Source: Branchiibius sp. NY16-3462-2
GTDB taxonomy: Bacteria > Actinomycetota > Actinomycetes > Actinomycetales > Dermatophilaceae
NCBI RefSeq assembly: GCF_001594145.1
Contig: NZ_LVCF01000001.1
Coordinates: forward strand, 186,001-250,000
Length of the DNA: 64,000 nt
Reading direction: 5' to 3'
The position numbers and the translations under genes were made by a program. Shown piece after piece: positions 52,382-60,927 of the stretch. How positions within the stretch are numbered: position 1 is the first letter of the stretch; each line of letters opens with the position of its first letter. The notes under the pieces were generated by a model that saw only the letters and a list, made by a program, of their open reading frames with translations, was not told the origin of the DNA and ran no database searches.

Positions 52382-52711
52382 ATGACTGTTATCAAGATCA
52401 ACGCCATCACCGTTCCCAAGGAGACGGGCGACGAACTCGCCCACCGGTTCGCCGCACGGCTCGGCGCTGTGGACGGCCAGCCCGGCTTCGGCGGTTTCGA
52501 GTTGCTCAAGCCGACCGATGAGCGGGACCAGTGGCTGGTAGTGACGCGCTGGGATGACGAGGAGTCGTTCCAGGCGTGGGTCTCGTCGTCGGCCTTCCGT
52601 GAGGGGCACGGTCACGGTCACGACGGCCAGACCACCGAGCGCGCCAAGCCGGTCGGCGTGGCCAGTGAAATCTGGAACTACGAGGTTGCCGTCAAGAGCG
52701 AAACCAACTGA
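52382..52711 (+). CDS. ABM-domain protein, MhuD/HmoA-like candidate haem oxygenase
   Basis: The 109-residue dimeric alpha+beta barrel protein begins MTVIKINAITVP, with RFAARLGAVDGQPGFGGFELLKP, WLVVTRWDDEESFQAWV and SSAFREGHGHGH. This pattern is that of IsdG/MhuD-like haem-degrading monooxygenases; the His-rich GHGHGHDG stretch could bind haem or metal. ATG 52382 is chosen; no strong ribosome-binding site is visible. No haem-uptake genes are nearby. Confidence 0.75.
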   Translation: MTVIKINAITVPKETGDELAHRFAARLGAVDGQPGFGGFELLKPTDERDQWLVVTRWDDEESFQAWVSSSAFREGHGHGHDGQTTERAKPVGVASEIWNYEVAVKSETN

Positions 52712-52764
52712 CGCTCAACGACGCTCAGCCTTCCCACGGGTTGAGGTAGGCGACACCGAGCGCG

Positions 52765-54432
52765 TCACAGTTCGGGGGTGCGGGCAGACAATCCCAGCCG
52801 ACCAGGCTCGAACTCGATGTCGGCCCCCTCCGCCGAACCAAGCAAGTCCACGATGGTGACGGGGTCACCTTCTGGGGCATCGGTGAGATCCGCGTCAGGC
52901 TCCTGGTAGTGCGCCACCAGCAGGCCCTTGACCAGCTTCCCGGTTGCTGACCGTGGCAGTTCGTCGGTGAAGTCCAGCGACCGCGGGATCTTGTAGTCGG
53001 CGACCGTGCCGCGCAGGCTCTCCAGGATCGCGTCGGCCAACTCATCGGTCGGCGCGACGCCCGCCGCCGGTTGCACGACGGCTTTCACGACCTCACCCAG
53101 CTCGTCGTCGGGCACGCCGATCACGGCGACGTCCAGAATGGCCGGGTGCAGCGCGAGCGCGCTTTCGATCTCCTGCGGATAGATGTTCACCCCACCGCTG
53201 ATGATCGTGAACGCCACCCGGTCGGTGAGGTAGAGGAAACCGTCTGTGTCGACGTGGCCGATGTCGCCGGTGGTCGTCCAGGTGGGATGCAGGGGATGTT
53301 GCGCGGCCCGCGTCTTGTCGGGGTCGTTGTGATACTCGAACGGCAACTCGTCGCGCTCGAAGTACACGACGCCGGTGTCACCCACCGGCACGTCGGCCCC
53401 GTCGGGTCCGCAGACGTGCACCACGCCAAGGGCGGGGCGTCCGACCGTGCCCGGTTTGTCCAGCCAGGTCTGCGAGTCGACGAAGGTGAGCCCGTTGGCC
53501 TCGGTCGAGGAGTAGTACTCGTGGATGATCGGCCCCCACCAGTCGATCATCCGCGCCTTGACCTCGACCGGGCACGGCGCGGCGGCGTGGATCGCCACCT
53601 CTTGGCTGGACACGTCGTACTTGCCCCGGGTCTCCTCGGGCAGTTTGAGCATCCGCACGAACATCGTCGGCACCCACTGACTGTGGGTGACCTGGTACTT
53701 CTCGATCGCGGCCAGCGACTGCTCGGCATCGAATCTCGTTGCCATCACGATGGTTCCGCCGAGTGCGTTCACCACGCCCCCGAAGCGCAGCGGCGCTGCG
53801 TGGTAGGTCGGCGCCGCGGAGTAGTAGACCGTGTTCTCGTCGAAACCATAGAGCTGCTTGAACAAGGCGGTGAGGGTGTCGCCCGGGTCGCCCACCTGCC
53901 GGTCCGGCAGCGCCGACTTGATGCCCTTCGGTCGACCGGTGGTTCCCGACGAATACAACATGTCGGTTCCCCTCGGCTGATCCTCCAAAGGCTCGTCGGA
54001 GGTGGAAGCCAACACCTCGGCGTACGAACGGAATTCGCCGGTTGTCTCTGCATCGAGGACGATCAGGACCTTGAGCCCGGGCACCAGCTCGGCCACCGCC
54101 GTGGCCTTGTCCAAATGGCTGGCGGAGACCAGCAACGCCTTGGCGTCACAGTCGGTGAGGATGTACGCCGCTTCGTCGGCCGTGAGGTGATGGTTCACTC
54201 CGGTCACGTAGTAGCCCGAGCGCAGACCGGCCCAGTAGACCTCGAAGACCGCGGGGAGGTTGTCGGACAGGAACGCGATGTCGTCGCCCACACCGATCCC
54301 CGCGTCGCGGAGGTGACGCGCGAGTTTGCGTGAGTTGGAGTCGAGTTCGGCAAAGGTGCGCACCTCACCGGTGTCGGCCTGGATGATGGCCGGCTTGTCG
54401 GGAGTGGTGTCGACATACGCTCCGGGATACAT
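52765..54432 (-). CDS. acyl-CoA synthetase (AMP-forming)
   Basis: The 555-residue ANL-family enzyme has the AMP-binding loop YSSGTTGRPKGI (about residue 156), the YYSSTEANG motif, and the hinge-region segments GDIGHVDTDGFLYLTDRV and GVNIYPQEIE. The C-terminal catalytic Lys is in RSATGKLVKG. It activates a carboxylic acid, probably a fatty or other aliphatic acid, as its CoA thioester. A GGAG site precedes the ATG. It stands alone on its strand. Confidence 0.9.
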   Translation of the reverse strand: MYPGAYVDTTPDKPAIIQADTGEVRTFAELDSNSRKLARHLRDAGIGVGDDIAFLSDNLPAVFEVYWAGLRSGYYVTGVNHHLTADEAAYILTDCDAKALLVSASHLDKATAVAELVPGLKVLIVLDAETTGEFRSYAEVLASTSDEPLEDQPRGTDMLYSSGTTGRPKGIKSALPDRQVGDPGDTLTALFKQLYGFDENTVYYSAAPTYHAAPLRFGGVVNALGGTIVMATRFDAEQSLAAIEKYQVTHSQWVPTMFVRMLKLPEETRGKYDVSSQEVAIHAAAPCPVEVKARMIDWWGPIIHEYYSSTEANGLTFVDSQTWLDKPGTVGRPALGVVHVCGPDGADVPVGDTGVVYFERDELPFEYHNDPDKTRAAQHPLHPTWTTTGDIGHVDTDGFLYLTDRVAFTIISGGVNIYPQEIESALALHPAILDVAVIGVPDDELGEVVKAVVQPAAGVAPTDELADAILESLRGTVADYKIPRSLDFTDELPRSATGKLVKGLLVAHYQEPDADLTDAPEGDPVTIVDLLGSAEGADIEFEPGRLGLSARTPEL

Positions 54433-54510
54433 CCGCGCTCCTACCTGCTGCGTGATTCAGATCACTCGCGACGCTAGGTGCCCGGACCCCGGGGTGCAAG
54501 CCCCGCGGTC

Positions 54511-55158
54511 TCAGGCGCGTTTGGTGTCGTAGGCCCACATCGCGATCTCGACGCGGTTGCGGGCGCCCAGTTTGGTCATCAGGGCTGCGACGTGCGTCTT
54601 GACCGTGCTGAGGCTGATGAACAGTTCGGCGGCGATTTCGGCGTTGGTCCGCCCGCGCGCCACCAGGGCGAGCACCTGCTCCTCGCGCTCGGTGAGCGGC
54701 TCGATCGGTTGCACCGCTGCCCGCGGCGCCCGGTCGGCGAAGGCGGTCAGGAGCCGGCGGGTGACGTTGGGCGCGATCAGTGCATCCCCGTTGGCTGCGG
54801 CGTGAATGGCCTGCACCAACAGTTCGGGCCCGGCGTCTTTGAGCAGGAAGCCGCGGGCTCCGGCACGCAGTGCACCCAGGACGTACTCGTCGAGGTCGAA
54901 GGTGGTGATCACGACCACCGCCATCGGGTCCGGCACGTCGGGGCCGGCGAGGCGCCGCGTCACCTCGACCCCGTCGAGCAGCGGCATCCTGATGTCGACG
55001 AGGAGAACATCGGGACGTAGCCGGGACGCCAGTTCGAGCGCGGCGAGGCCGTCGGCTGCTTCCCCCACGACCTCGAGGTCGGGCTGCGCGCCGAGAATCA
55101 TCACCAGCCCGGCGCGGACCAGGTCCTGGTCGTCGGCGACCACCACGCGGATGCTCAC
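54511..55158 (-). CDS. NarL/LuxR-type response regulator
   Basis: The 215-residue regulator has a receiver domain (VVVADDQDLVRAGL; Asp in VLLVDIRMPLLDGVE) and a C-terminal LuxR helix-turn-helix (LTEREEQVLALVARGRTNAEIAAELF, STVKTHVAALM). Its start overlaps the stop of the partner kinase gene (ATGA). The regulon is unknown. Confidence 0.93.
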   Translation of the reverse strand: MSIRVVVADDQDLVRAGLVMILGAQPDLEVVGEAADGLAALELASRLRPDVLLVDIRMPLLDGVEVTRRLAGPDVPDPMAVVVITTFDLDEYVLGALRAGARGFLLKDAGPELLVQAIHAAANGDALIAPNVTRRLLTAFADRAPRAAVQPIEPLTEREEQVLALVARGRTNAEIAAELFISLSTVKTHVAALMTKLGARNRVEIAMWAYDTKRA

Positions 55159-56294
55159 ACCGGTGCCTTCGTCGGAAGCACGGCCTCCACCAGCCAGCCG
55201 CCCTCGGGGCGCGGGCCAGCGGCGAGTGAGCCACCGAGCAGCTCGGCGCGTTCAGACATCCCCCGTAGCCCGAATCCCGGTTGTGCGACCCGTCCCGGCT
55301 CGGTCTGCCCGTCGTCACTGACGCGCAGCCGCACGTTGGTGCCCACTCGGCGTACGTCGATCATCACCCTGGTCGCGCCCCGCGCGTGCCGCAGGGCGTT
55401 GGTGAGCGACTCCTGCGCGAGGCGGTAGAGGGCGGCGTCGACCGCGCCGGCGATCGCGGTCGCGGTCGGGTCCACGCTCACCTCGACGGTGGGCGTCGCA
55501 TCGGCCCGGGCCAGAGCGGGCAGGTCCGCCACGCCCGACGGTGGTGCGTAATCGACGGGTTCCTCGTCGCGCAGCAACCGCACCATGGATCTCATCTCCC
55601 CCAGCGTCAGCGACGCTTCGGACTCGATCGCGGCCAGGACCTCGGCCGCCTTCTCCGGCTGGGCGACGGCGAGCACACCACCGGCCTGCGCCTGAACCGC
55701 GATGGCCGACACGTGGTGGGCGACGGTGTCGTGGAGTTCCCGGGCCAGCGCGACCCGTTCCTGGTTCCTGATCTCGTGTTGCTGGCGACGCCAGAGCTGT
55801 GCGCGGTAACGGAACACGGCGGCGAGAGCGCCGATCAGCAGGAGCAGAACCGCGCCGCCGAACACCTCGCTCAACTCTGCGGACGCGGCGTACATCCCCA
55901 ACGCCGTGACAGCCGCCACGAACGCCGTGCCGAGGACGATCTCTCGTCCCGAGCCCCACCGCACCACGGAGGAGACCAGGATCAGCACGGCCAACATGCT
56001 GGTCAGGCCGAGGTCGCCGACGTGTGCCACCAGACCCAGGATCGAGAGCAGGCCGGCGAGGCCCCAGCCGATGAGGACTGCCGTCAGGGGGCGACTGCGC
56101 CGCCAGAGCAGGACGGGCATCAGCACCATCGCGATAACCGTGACGAAGGGTCGCCAGGTCACGTCCGACCGGAAGACGCCTTCGACCAGTGCGGCCACCT
56201 CGAGGCCGCCGACCAGCAGCAGGTCAGCGCGGCCCACCGGCGGCGCGTCTTTGGGGCGCGGCTCGTCCCAGAGGGAGCGCAAAGCGGTGGGCAC
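55155..56294 (-). CDS. NarL-type sensor histidine kinase
   Basis: The 379-residue kinase has about four to five N-terminal membrane helices. The HisKA_3 motif ALARELHDTVAHHVSAIAVQAQAG carries the phosphorylated His, and the ATPase domain shows LAQESLTNALRHARG, VSDDG and GFGLRGMSERAELLGG. The start is GTG 56294. A strong hairpin (56330-56367) lies in its 5' region. It forms a two-gene operon with the regulator at 54511. Confidence 0.92.
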   Translation of the reverse strand: MPTALRSLWDEPRPKDAPPVGRADLLLVGGLEVAALVEGVFRSDVTWRPFVTVIAMVLMPVLLWRRSRPLTAVLIGWGLAGLLSILGLVAHVGDLGLTSMLAVLILVSSVVRWGSGREIVLGTAFVAAVTALGMYAASAELSEVFGGAVLLLLIGALAAVFRYRAQLWRRQQHEIRNQERVALARELHDTVAHHVSAIAVQAQAGGVLAVAQPEKAAEVLAAIESEASLTLGEMRSMVRLLRDEEPVDYAPPSGVADLPALARADATPTVEVSVDPTATAIAGAVDAALYRLAQESLTNALRHARGATRVMIDVRRVGTNVRLRVSDDGQTEPGRVAQPGFGLRGMSERAELLGGSLAAGPRPEGGWLVEAVLPTKAPV

Positions 56295-56329
56295 AGGGCC
56301 AGCCTAGGGATCGGGCGACTGCGGCGTAT

Positions 56330-56367
56330 CGGCCGAAAGCACGAGAGAAAAGCCGTGCTTCCGGCCG
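56330..56367 (-). promoter_or_regulatory. hairpin/inverted repeat upstream of the second two-component operon
   Basis: CGGCCG-x-AAGCACG and CGTGCTT-x-CGGCCG pair around a 10-nt loop. The single odd position is a G-U pair on the minus strand and an A-C mismatch on the plus strand, giving 14 bp in the kinase-operon transcript. It may be an operator, a leader structure or a terminator for upstream minus transcription. Confidence 0.45.
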
Positions 56368-56456
56368 TCCACCTGCGGCCCCGCGGCCGATGTGCGCGCC
56401 GAATGGGCGGGGCGATCGTGGACCCACCGATCCGCAATCACACCAACGGAGTTCCC

Positions 56457-56918
56457 ATGAAGACGCATCAACTCGACGACCAACCGATCCCGGTGAGAAC
56501 GAAGCTCGCCGCTGCGTGGACCAGTTTCATGTTCCTGTACGCCTACGTGGACATCCTGAACTTCTTCACGCCGGGCGTCGTTGAAGACATCCTGGCCGGC
56601 AAGGTGTTCACGTTCGAGCTTTCGCAGACGTTCTCGACCATTGCGCTCACCCTGGTAGCCATTCCGATCCTGATGATCGTGGTGTCGTCGACGCTGCCCG
56701 CGCATCTGAGTCGGATCGCGAACCTGGTCGTGGCCGGGCTCTACATCCCGGTGACGGCATTCAACGTGGCGGGCGAGTCGTGGCGGTACTTCTACGGCCT
56801 TGGCGTCGTGCTCGAACTGATCCTGCTGGCGCTCATCGTGCGATACGCGTGGACCTGGCCCCGCACCCAGAGCGACCACGTGACACCCCGAGGCGTCCGC
56901 GCCCGCCAGGAGGCATAA
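56457..56918 (+). CDS. DUF6326-like small membrane protein
   Basis: The 153-residue protein has four predicted membrane helices (WTSFMFLYAYVDILNFF, the IALTLVAIPILMIVV region, NLVVAGLYIPVTAFNVA and LELILLALIVRYAW). It resembles the uncharacterised DUF6326 family; no function is known. ATG 56457 follows a GGAG site. It diverges from the kinase gene and ends before a hairpin terminator shared with the tRNA gene. Confidence 0.78.
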   Translation: MKTHQLDDQPIPVRTKLAAAWTSFMFLYAYVDILNFFTPGVVEDILAGKVFTFELSQTFSTIALTLVAIPILMIVVSSTLPAHLSRIANLVVAGLYIPVTAFNVAGESWRYFYGLGVVLELILLALIVRYAWTWPRTQSDHVTPRGVRARQEA

Positions 56919-56921
56919 ACA

Positions 56922-56961
56922 GAATGGTCCTGATCAGCATTGCTGCTGGTCAGGACCATTC
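56922..56961. terminator. bidirectional terminator hairpin
   Basis: GAATGGTCCTGA and TCAGGACCATTC form a 12-bp stem around a 16-nt centre with a further partial CAGCA/TGCTG pairing. It is followed by ATTT on the plus strand and TGTTT on the minus strand. It lies between the DUF6326 stop and the tRNA 3' end and can serve both. Confidence 0.75.
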
Positions 56962-56964
56962 ATT

Positions 56965-57041
56965 TGGTAGCGGGGGCAGGATTTGAACCTGCGACCTCCG
57001 GGTTATGAGCCCGGCGAGCTACCGAGCTGCTCCACCCCGCG
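56965..57041 (-). tRNA. initiator tRNA-fMet (CAU)
   Basis: The 77-nt cloverleaf reads on the minus strand from CGCGGGGTGG to an encoded CCA end. The anticodon loop is CUCAUAA. Initiator features are the unpaired first base (C1 opposite U72) and the three G-C pairs at the base of the anticodon stem (CCGGG/CCCGG). The D-loop (AGCTCGGTAGCT) and T-arm (GCAGGTTCAAATCCTGC) are canonical. Confidence 0.95.
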
Positions 57042-57052
57042 TCGGCTCCGTA

Positions 57053-57082
57053 ACCATACGTCAGAGGCGTCGCGCCGACCAA
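57053..57082 (-). promoter_or_regulatory. promoter of the initiator tRNA gene
   Basis: On the minus strand TTGGTC (57077-57082) and TATGGT (57053-57058) are separated by 18 bases and end 11 bases before the mature tRNA. They fit a vegetative-sigma -35/-10 pair. Confidence 0.6.
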
Positions 57083-57113
57083 ATCGCGGCGTCGCGGCGG
57101 CAAACCCCTCCAA

Positions 57114-57193
57114 CTGCTGCAGGTTGTGCCGCACACGGGGCGCCACCTGCGGAACCTGCCCCACCTGCTGCAGGTTGTGCCGCAAACGGGGTG
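57114..57193. repeat. two-copy direct repeat upstream of UPF0182 3' end
   Basis: A unit starting CTGCTGCAGGTTGTGCCGCA, then one variable base and ACGGGG, occurs at 57114-57142 and 57165-57193, with 27 of 29 positions matching and a period of 51 bases. It is non-coding as far as I can see and lies between the tRNA promoter and the UPF0182 stop. Confidence 0.7.
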
Positions 57194-57211
57194 CACCGAG
57201 CCAGGCGCCAG

Positions 57212-60200
57212 CTATTTCGTAGCCGTTGCCGACGACGTGCTCAGCTTCTCCGCCTCGGCAATCAACGTCTTCAGCTTCTCCTCCGCCGCGCCGTACGCCG
57301 TCCAGTCGCCCGCCTTCAACGCTGCCTCGGACTGGTCGTAGGCCTGCTGGATCTCGCTGATCACCTGGGGCAGCGTGCGGTTGCCCGACGCCGGCGGCGT
57401 CGCCCCGGACGTCGAAGGTGTGGGCGTCGGCGTGGGAGTCGGCGTCGTGGTGGACCCAGAGCCACCCTCCCCCGAGCCCGACGACGTCGAACCGGTCGAG
57501 TCCGTCGCGATCGCCGCATCACCGGCGGTCGCACCGGAGGAACCGCCGAACAGCGTGTTCAGCGCCTCCTGCAGCGTCGCACCCCACGCAACCTGCTTGC
57601 CGAAGCCAACCACCACCGCGCGCAGTAGCGGGTACGGCGTCGACGAGGTCGACTTCACGTAGAGCGGCTCGACGTAGAGCACCCCACCACCCACCGGGAC
57701 CGTGAGCAGGTTGCCCTGCACGATGGACGCACTCGACTGCGTGTTGGACGTGATGAACTGCGACAACGTCTGCTTGTAGGAGGCCGAATAGGCCGACGAA
57801 CTTCGCAACTCGTTCTGGAAGTTCTGCGGCCCGGTCACCGTCGCGTTGCTCGGCATCTTCAGCACCTTGAACTGCCCGTATGTCGAACTCTTCTGTCCCG
57901 CAGTCGATCCCGCGTTCGCATCAACAGCCATGAACGCCGTCAGGTTGTTCTTGGTGTCACCCACCGGCACGAAATTCGTCGTCAACGAGAAGGTCGGCGA
58001 GGACTCCCCCGGCATGGCCATCGACAGGTAGTACGGCGGTTGCTGGGCGTTGGTAGTGCCCTGCGTCGGGTCGTCCGGCACCGACCAGAAGTCACCGCCG
58101 GAGAAGAAGTCCGAAGCCGTCGACACGTGGTACTTCGCCATCAACTCGCGCTGCACCTTGAACAGGTCCTCGGGGTAGCGCATGTGGGCCATCAGCGAAC
58201 CGGAGATCGCCGACAGCGGCTTGACCGTGCCACCGAACGCCTTGCTCCAGGTCCTCAGGATCGGGTCGGAGTCGTCCCAGGCGTAGAGCGTGATCGACCC
58301 GTCGTACGCATCGACGGTCGCCTTCACCGAGTTGCGGATGTAGTTGACCTGCCCGGCGTTGATGCTGCGCACGTTGCTCGCAGTCGCCGTCACCGAGTCG
58401 CTGGTCGCATCACCCAGCGACGTCATCTCTGAGTTCGGGTAGCGCGCGGTCGTCGTGTAACCGTCGACGATCCACTTCACATGGCCATCGACAACGACGG
58501 GATACGGGTCACCGTCGACCGTCAGCCACGGCGCCACCTTCTTGACCCGGTCGACCGGGTTGCGGTTGTCCAGCAGTTTGGAGGTCGAGCCGATCGCGTC
58601 GGTGAGCAGGAGGTTGATCTCGCGGTACTTCAGCGCGTAGGCGAACCGGTTGATCGGGTTGCCGATGTCGACGCCGCCCGATCCCTTGTACGACGTGCGC
58701 TGCTCCCCGCTGCCCGTCCCGTCGGTCGGGTAGTCCAGTTCGCGGTTGCCGGTGGAACTGACGATCGAGTACTGCGGCGAGGACTCGCCGAAGTAGACCC
58801 GCGCCTCATACGGACTGAGCGCGCCCGTGGACGGCATGTCCTTCTCGATGAACACCGGTTCGCCGTTGACGGTCTGGGAGTTCCCCTTGGCTGCCACCAC
58901 GCCGTAGCCGTGCGTGTAGACGGTGTGATCGTTGACCCAGTTGCGCTGCGCCGGAGGCACCTTGGAAAGATCCAATTCGCGTACGCCGACCACCGTGTCC
59001 TGGTTCTGGCCATCCACCTGGTATCGATCAACGTCGAGCGAATCCTGGAACTGGTAGTAGTTCAGGCTGCCCTGCAACTGCTGGAAGGTCGGCGACACCA
59101 CGCTGGGGTCCATCAACCGGATGCTGCCCACCGTGGCCGAGTCCGAGCTGAGCTGGCCCGCCTTGGTGGTCTGCACCGGGTTGTACTGCGTGGTCGCGAC
59201 GTCGGTCAGCCCGTAGGCGGCACGGGTCGCAGCCATGTTCTGGGTGATGAACCGGGCCTGCAGCGTCTGCGCGTTCGGCTGGACCCGGAAGCTGTCCATC
59301 AGCGCCGGGTAGATCCCGCCCAGACCCACCGCCACGATCACCAGCATCGCCAGCGCGATCGCCGGCAGCCGCCAGGTCCGGGTCCAGATCGCCGCGATGA
59401 ACAGCGCCGCACACAGCAGGCAGGCGAACGCCAGGATCGCCTTGGTCGGCAGGACGGCGTGCTCGCCGGTGTAGTCCATACCCGTGAACTTGCGCGTGTC
59501 AGCGGTCGTCTGGGAGTAACGGGCCAGCCAGTAGGCGATGCCCCGGACCAGGATCAGGATCGCGAAGAGCACCCCGAGTTGGACGCGGGCGATCGGCGAC
59601 ACGTGCACACCGCCGGAGCCGACGGAGATGCCGCCGTAGATGTAGTGCGTCACCAGCGCCGCGATCAGCGAGAGGATCAACGCCAGGGTGAAGAAGGAGA
59701 CCAGGAACTCCAACCAGGGCAACGTGAAGACGAAGAAGCCGATGTCCCGGTGGAACTGCGGGTCGGTCTGGCCGAACGACGTGCGGTTCAGCCAGAGCAG
59801 CGCGGTCTGCCACTGGGCGCTGGCGATGGATCCGGCGAACAGACCGAAGAAGACGGGCACGGCGATGAACGAGACCTTGCGGAACGGCTCCAGCAGTTCC
59901 CGGTACCGGTCCATGGTTTCCAGTTCCGGCGTGCTCGGCGCGTAGATCGGCCGACGACGGTAGGCCAGCGCCTGACTGGCGTAGATCAGACCGCCGGTGA
60001 TCAATCCACCGAGCAGGAACAACAGCACCTTGCTGGTCAGCTCGGTCCGGAAGACCGAGGAGTAGCCCACGCTGTCGAACCACAACTTGTCGGTCCACAG
60101 GTTCGACCACACGTTGAGCAGGACGACCAGTACCACGAGCGCGGCAAGGATCCAGGCCCAGATCACGCGTGAGCGCCGCACGCGGGGCGCACGACGGGTC

Positions 60201-60238
60201 GGTTCGTCGGCCTCGTCGAAGTCGTCGTCTGCGCTCAC
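57212..60238 (-). CDS. UPF0182 family large membrane protein
   Basis: The 1008-residue protein has seven N-terminal membrane helices (to about residue 300) followed by a large extracellular domain rich in Ser, Thr, Tyr and Asn. It ends in a low-complexity Ser/Gly/Thr/Pro tract (PTPTPTPTPSTSG) and a short helical end (AYDQSEAALKAGDWTAYG). These are hallmarks of the UPF0182 family of actinobacteria; no function is established. The GTG start at 60238 gives an acidic cytoplasmic N-terminus. It diverges from the PPA1309 gene. Confidence 0.92.
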   Translation of the reverse strand: MSADDDFDEADEPTRRAPRVRRSRVIWAWILAALVVLVVLLNVWSNLWTDKLWFDSVGYSSVFRTELTSKVLLFLLGGLITGGLIYASQALAYRRRPIYAPSTPELETMDRYRELLEPFRKVSFIAVPVFFGLFAGSIASAQWQTALLWLNRTSFGQTDPQFHRDIGFFVFTLPWLEFLVSFFTLALILSLIAALVTHYIYGGISVGSGGVHVSPIARVQLGVLFAILILVRGIAYWLARYSQTTADTRKFTGMDYTGEHAVLPTKAILAFACLLCAALFIAAIWTRTWRLPAIALAMLVIVAVGLGGIYPALMDSFRVQPNAQTLQARFITQNMAATRAAYGLTDVATTQYNPVQTTKAGQLSSDSATVGSIRLMDPSVVSPTFQQLQGSLNYYQFQDSLDVDRYQVDGQNQDTVVGVRELDLSKVPPAQRNWVNDHTVYTHGYGVVAAKGNSQTVNGEPVFIEKDMPSTGALSPYEARVYFGESSPQYSIVSSTGNRELDYPTDGTGSGEQRTSYKGSGGVDIGNPINRFAYALKYREINLLLTDAIGSTSKLLDNRNPVDRVKKVAPWLTVDGDPYPVVVDGHVKWIVDGYTTTARYPNSEMTSLGDATSDSVTATASNVRSINAGQVNYIRNSVKATVDAYDGSITLYAWDDSDPILRTWSKAFGGTVKPLSAISGSLMAHMRYPEDLFKVQRELMAKYHVSTASDFFSGGDFWSVPDDPTQGTTNAQQPPYYLSMAMPGESSPTFSLTTNFVPVGDTKNNLTAFMAVDANAGSTAGQKSSTYGQFKVLKMPSNATVTGPQNFQNELRSSSAYSASYKQTLSQFITSNTQSSASIVQGNLLTVPVGGGVLYVEPLYVKSTSSTPYPLLRAVVVGFGKQVAWGATLQEALNTLFGGSSGATAGDAAIATDSTGSTSSGSGEGGSGSTTTPTPTPTPTPSTSGATPPASGNRTLPQVISEIQQAYDQSEAALKAGDWTAYGAAEEKLKTLIAEAEKLSTSSATATK

Positions 60239-60370
60239 GCGGTCAGATCTCCTGCCGTGCTCGGTAGGGCATAGGGCCTACAAACTAACCTGCCGCGCTA
60301 TGGAATCCACGGCGGTGCCTGCAAGTGCGCAACGCACGCTGCGGCACAATCGTGCCCGTGAGGGTGCATC

Positions 60371-60916
60371 GTGAGTGAGTCCCAGGACGCCGCTGAGGTC
60401 ATGCGCGCCGCCCTCGATCCGCTGACCGTGTGTGCGGTGGACACCGAACGGTACGTCGCCCGGTCCGGTTGGGATCAACCCCCGCGGCTCTTCGCGATCG
60501 CCAGTAACGCGGGGCTCCTGGCCCGGGAGCCCGCTCTGGCGAGCCAGTTAGCGGGAGCCGACCCCTCGGCGTACAGCACCATCGAACAGGAGACGCTGGC
60601 GCCGACCGCGAACATCGAATCGTTGCTGCGGCGGATGACCTGGCCCGATGAGGTCGAGGGGGTCGCCCTGGTGGTGGAGCGCTTGGTCGTGCCGCCCGAG
60701 GCGGAAACGGGGCTACCGCAGGACCCGGCCAAAGCCACGGCCGCGTTGGCCGCCCACCCGGACCGGCGCGATGTGCGCCTGACTGCTGCCGTCCTGCGAT
60801 CCGGCCAGTCGGTATGCCTCCTGCGCCAACGCGAGTACGACAGCGACGACAAGGTCGCGATCGGTCAGGACATCGCACCGGGGCTGGTCGCCGCCCTGCG
60901 GGCGACGCTGGACTGA
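60371..60916 (+). CDS. PPA1309 family protein
   Basis: The 181-residue soluble protein matches the actinobacterial PPA1309 family: an N-terminal AALDPLTVCAVDTERYVARSGWDQPPRLFAIA, ETLAPTANIESLLRRMTWPDEVEGVALVVERLV in the centre, and VRLTAAVLRSGQSVCLLR near the end. Its function is unknown. It is regularly next to UPF0182 and the PDZ protease gene, as here. Start is GTG 60371. Confidence 0.88.
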   Translation: MSESQDAAEVMRAALDPLTVCAVDTERYVARSGWDQPPRLFAIASNAGLLAREPALASQLAGADPSAYSTIEQETLAPTANIESLLRRMTWPDEVEGVALVVERLVVPPEAETGLPQDPAKATAALAAHPDRRDVRLTAAVLRSGQSVCLLRQREYDSDDKVAIGQDIAPGLVAALRATLD

Positions 60917-60927
60917 CTCAGCGGCTT

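Noticed and set aside
55281..56456. Long plus-strand frame ahead of the DUF6326-like protein
   Set aside because: It is the antisense shadow of the histidine-kinase gene; the membrane protein starts at 56457.
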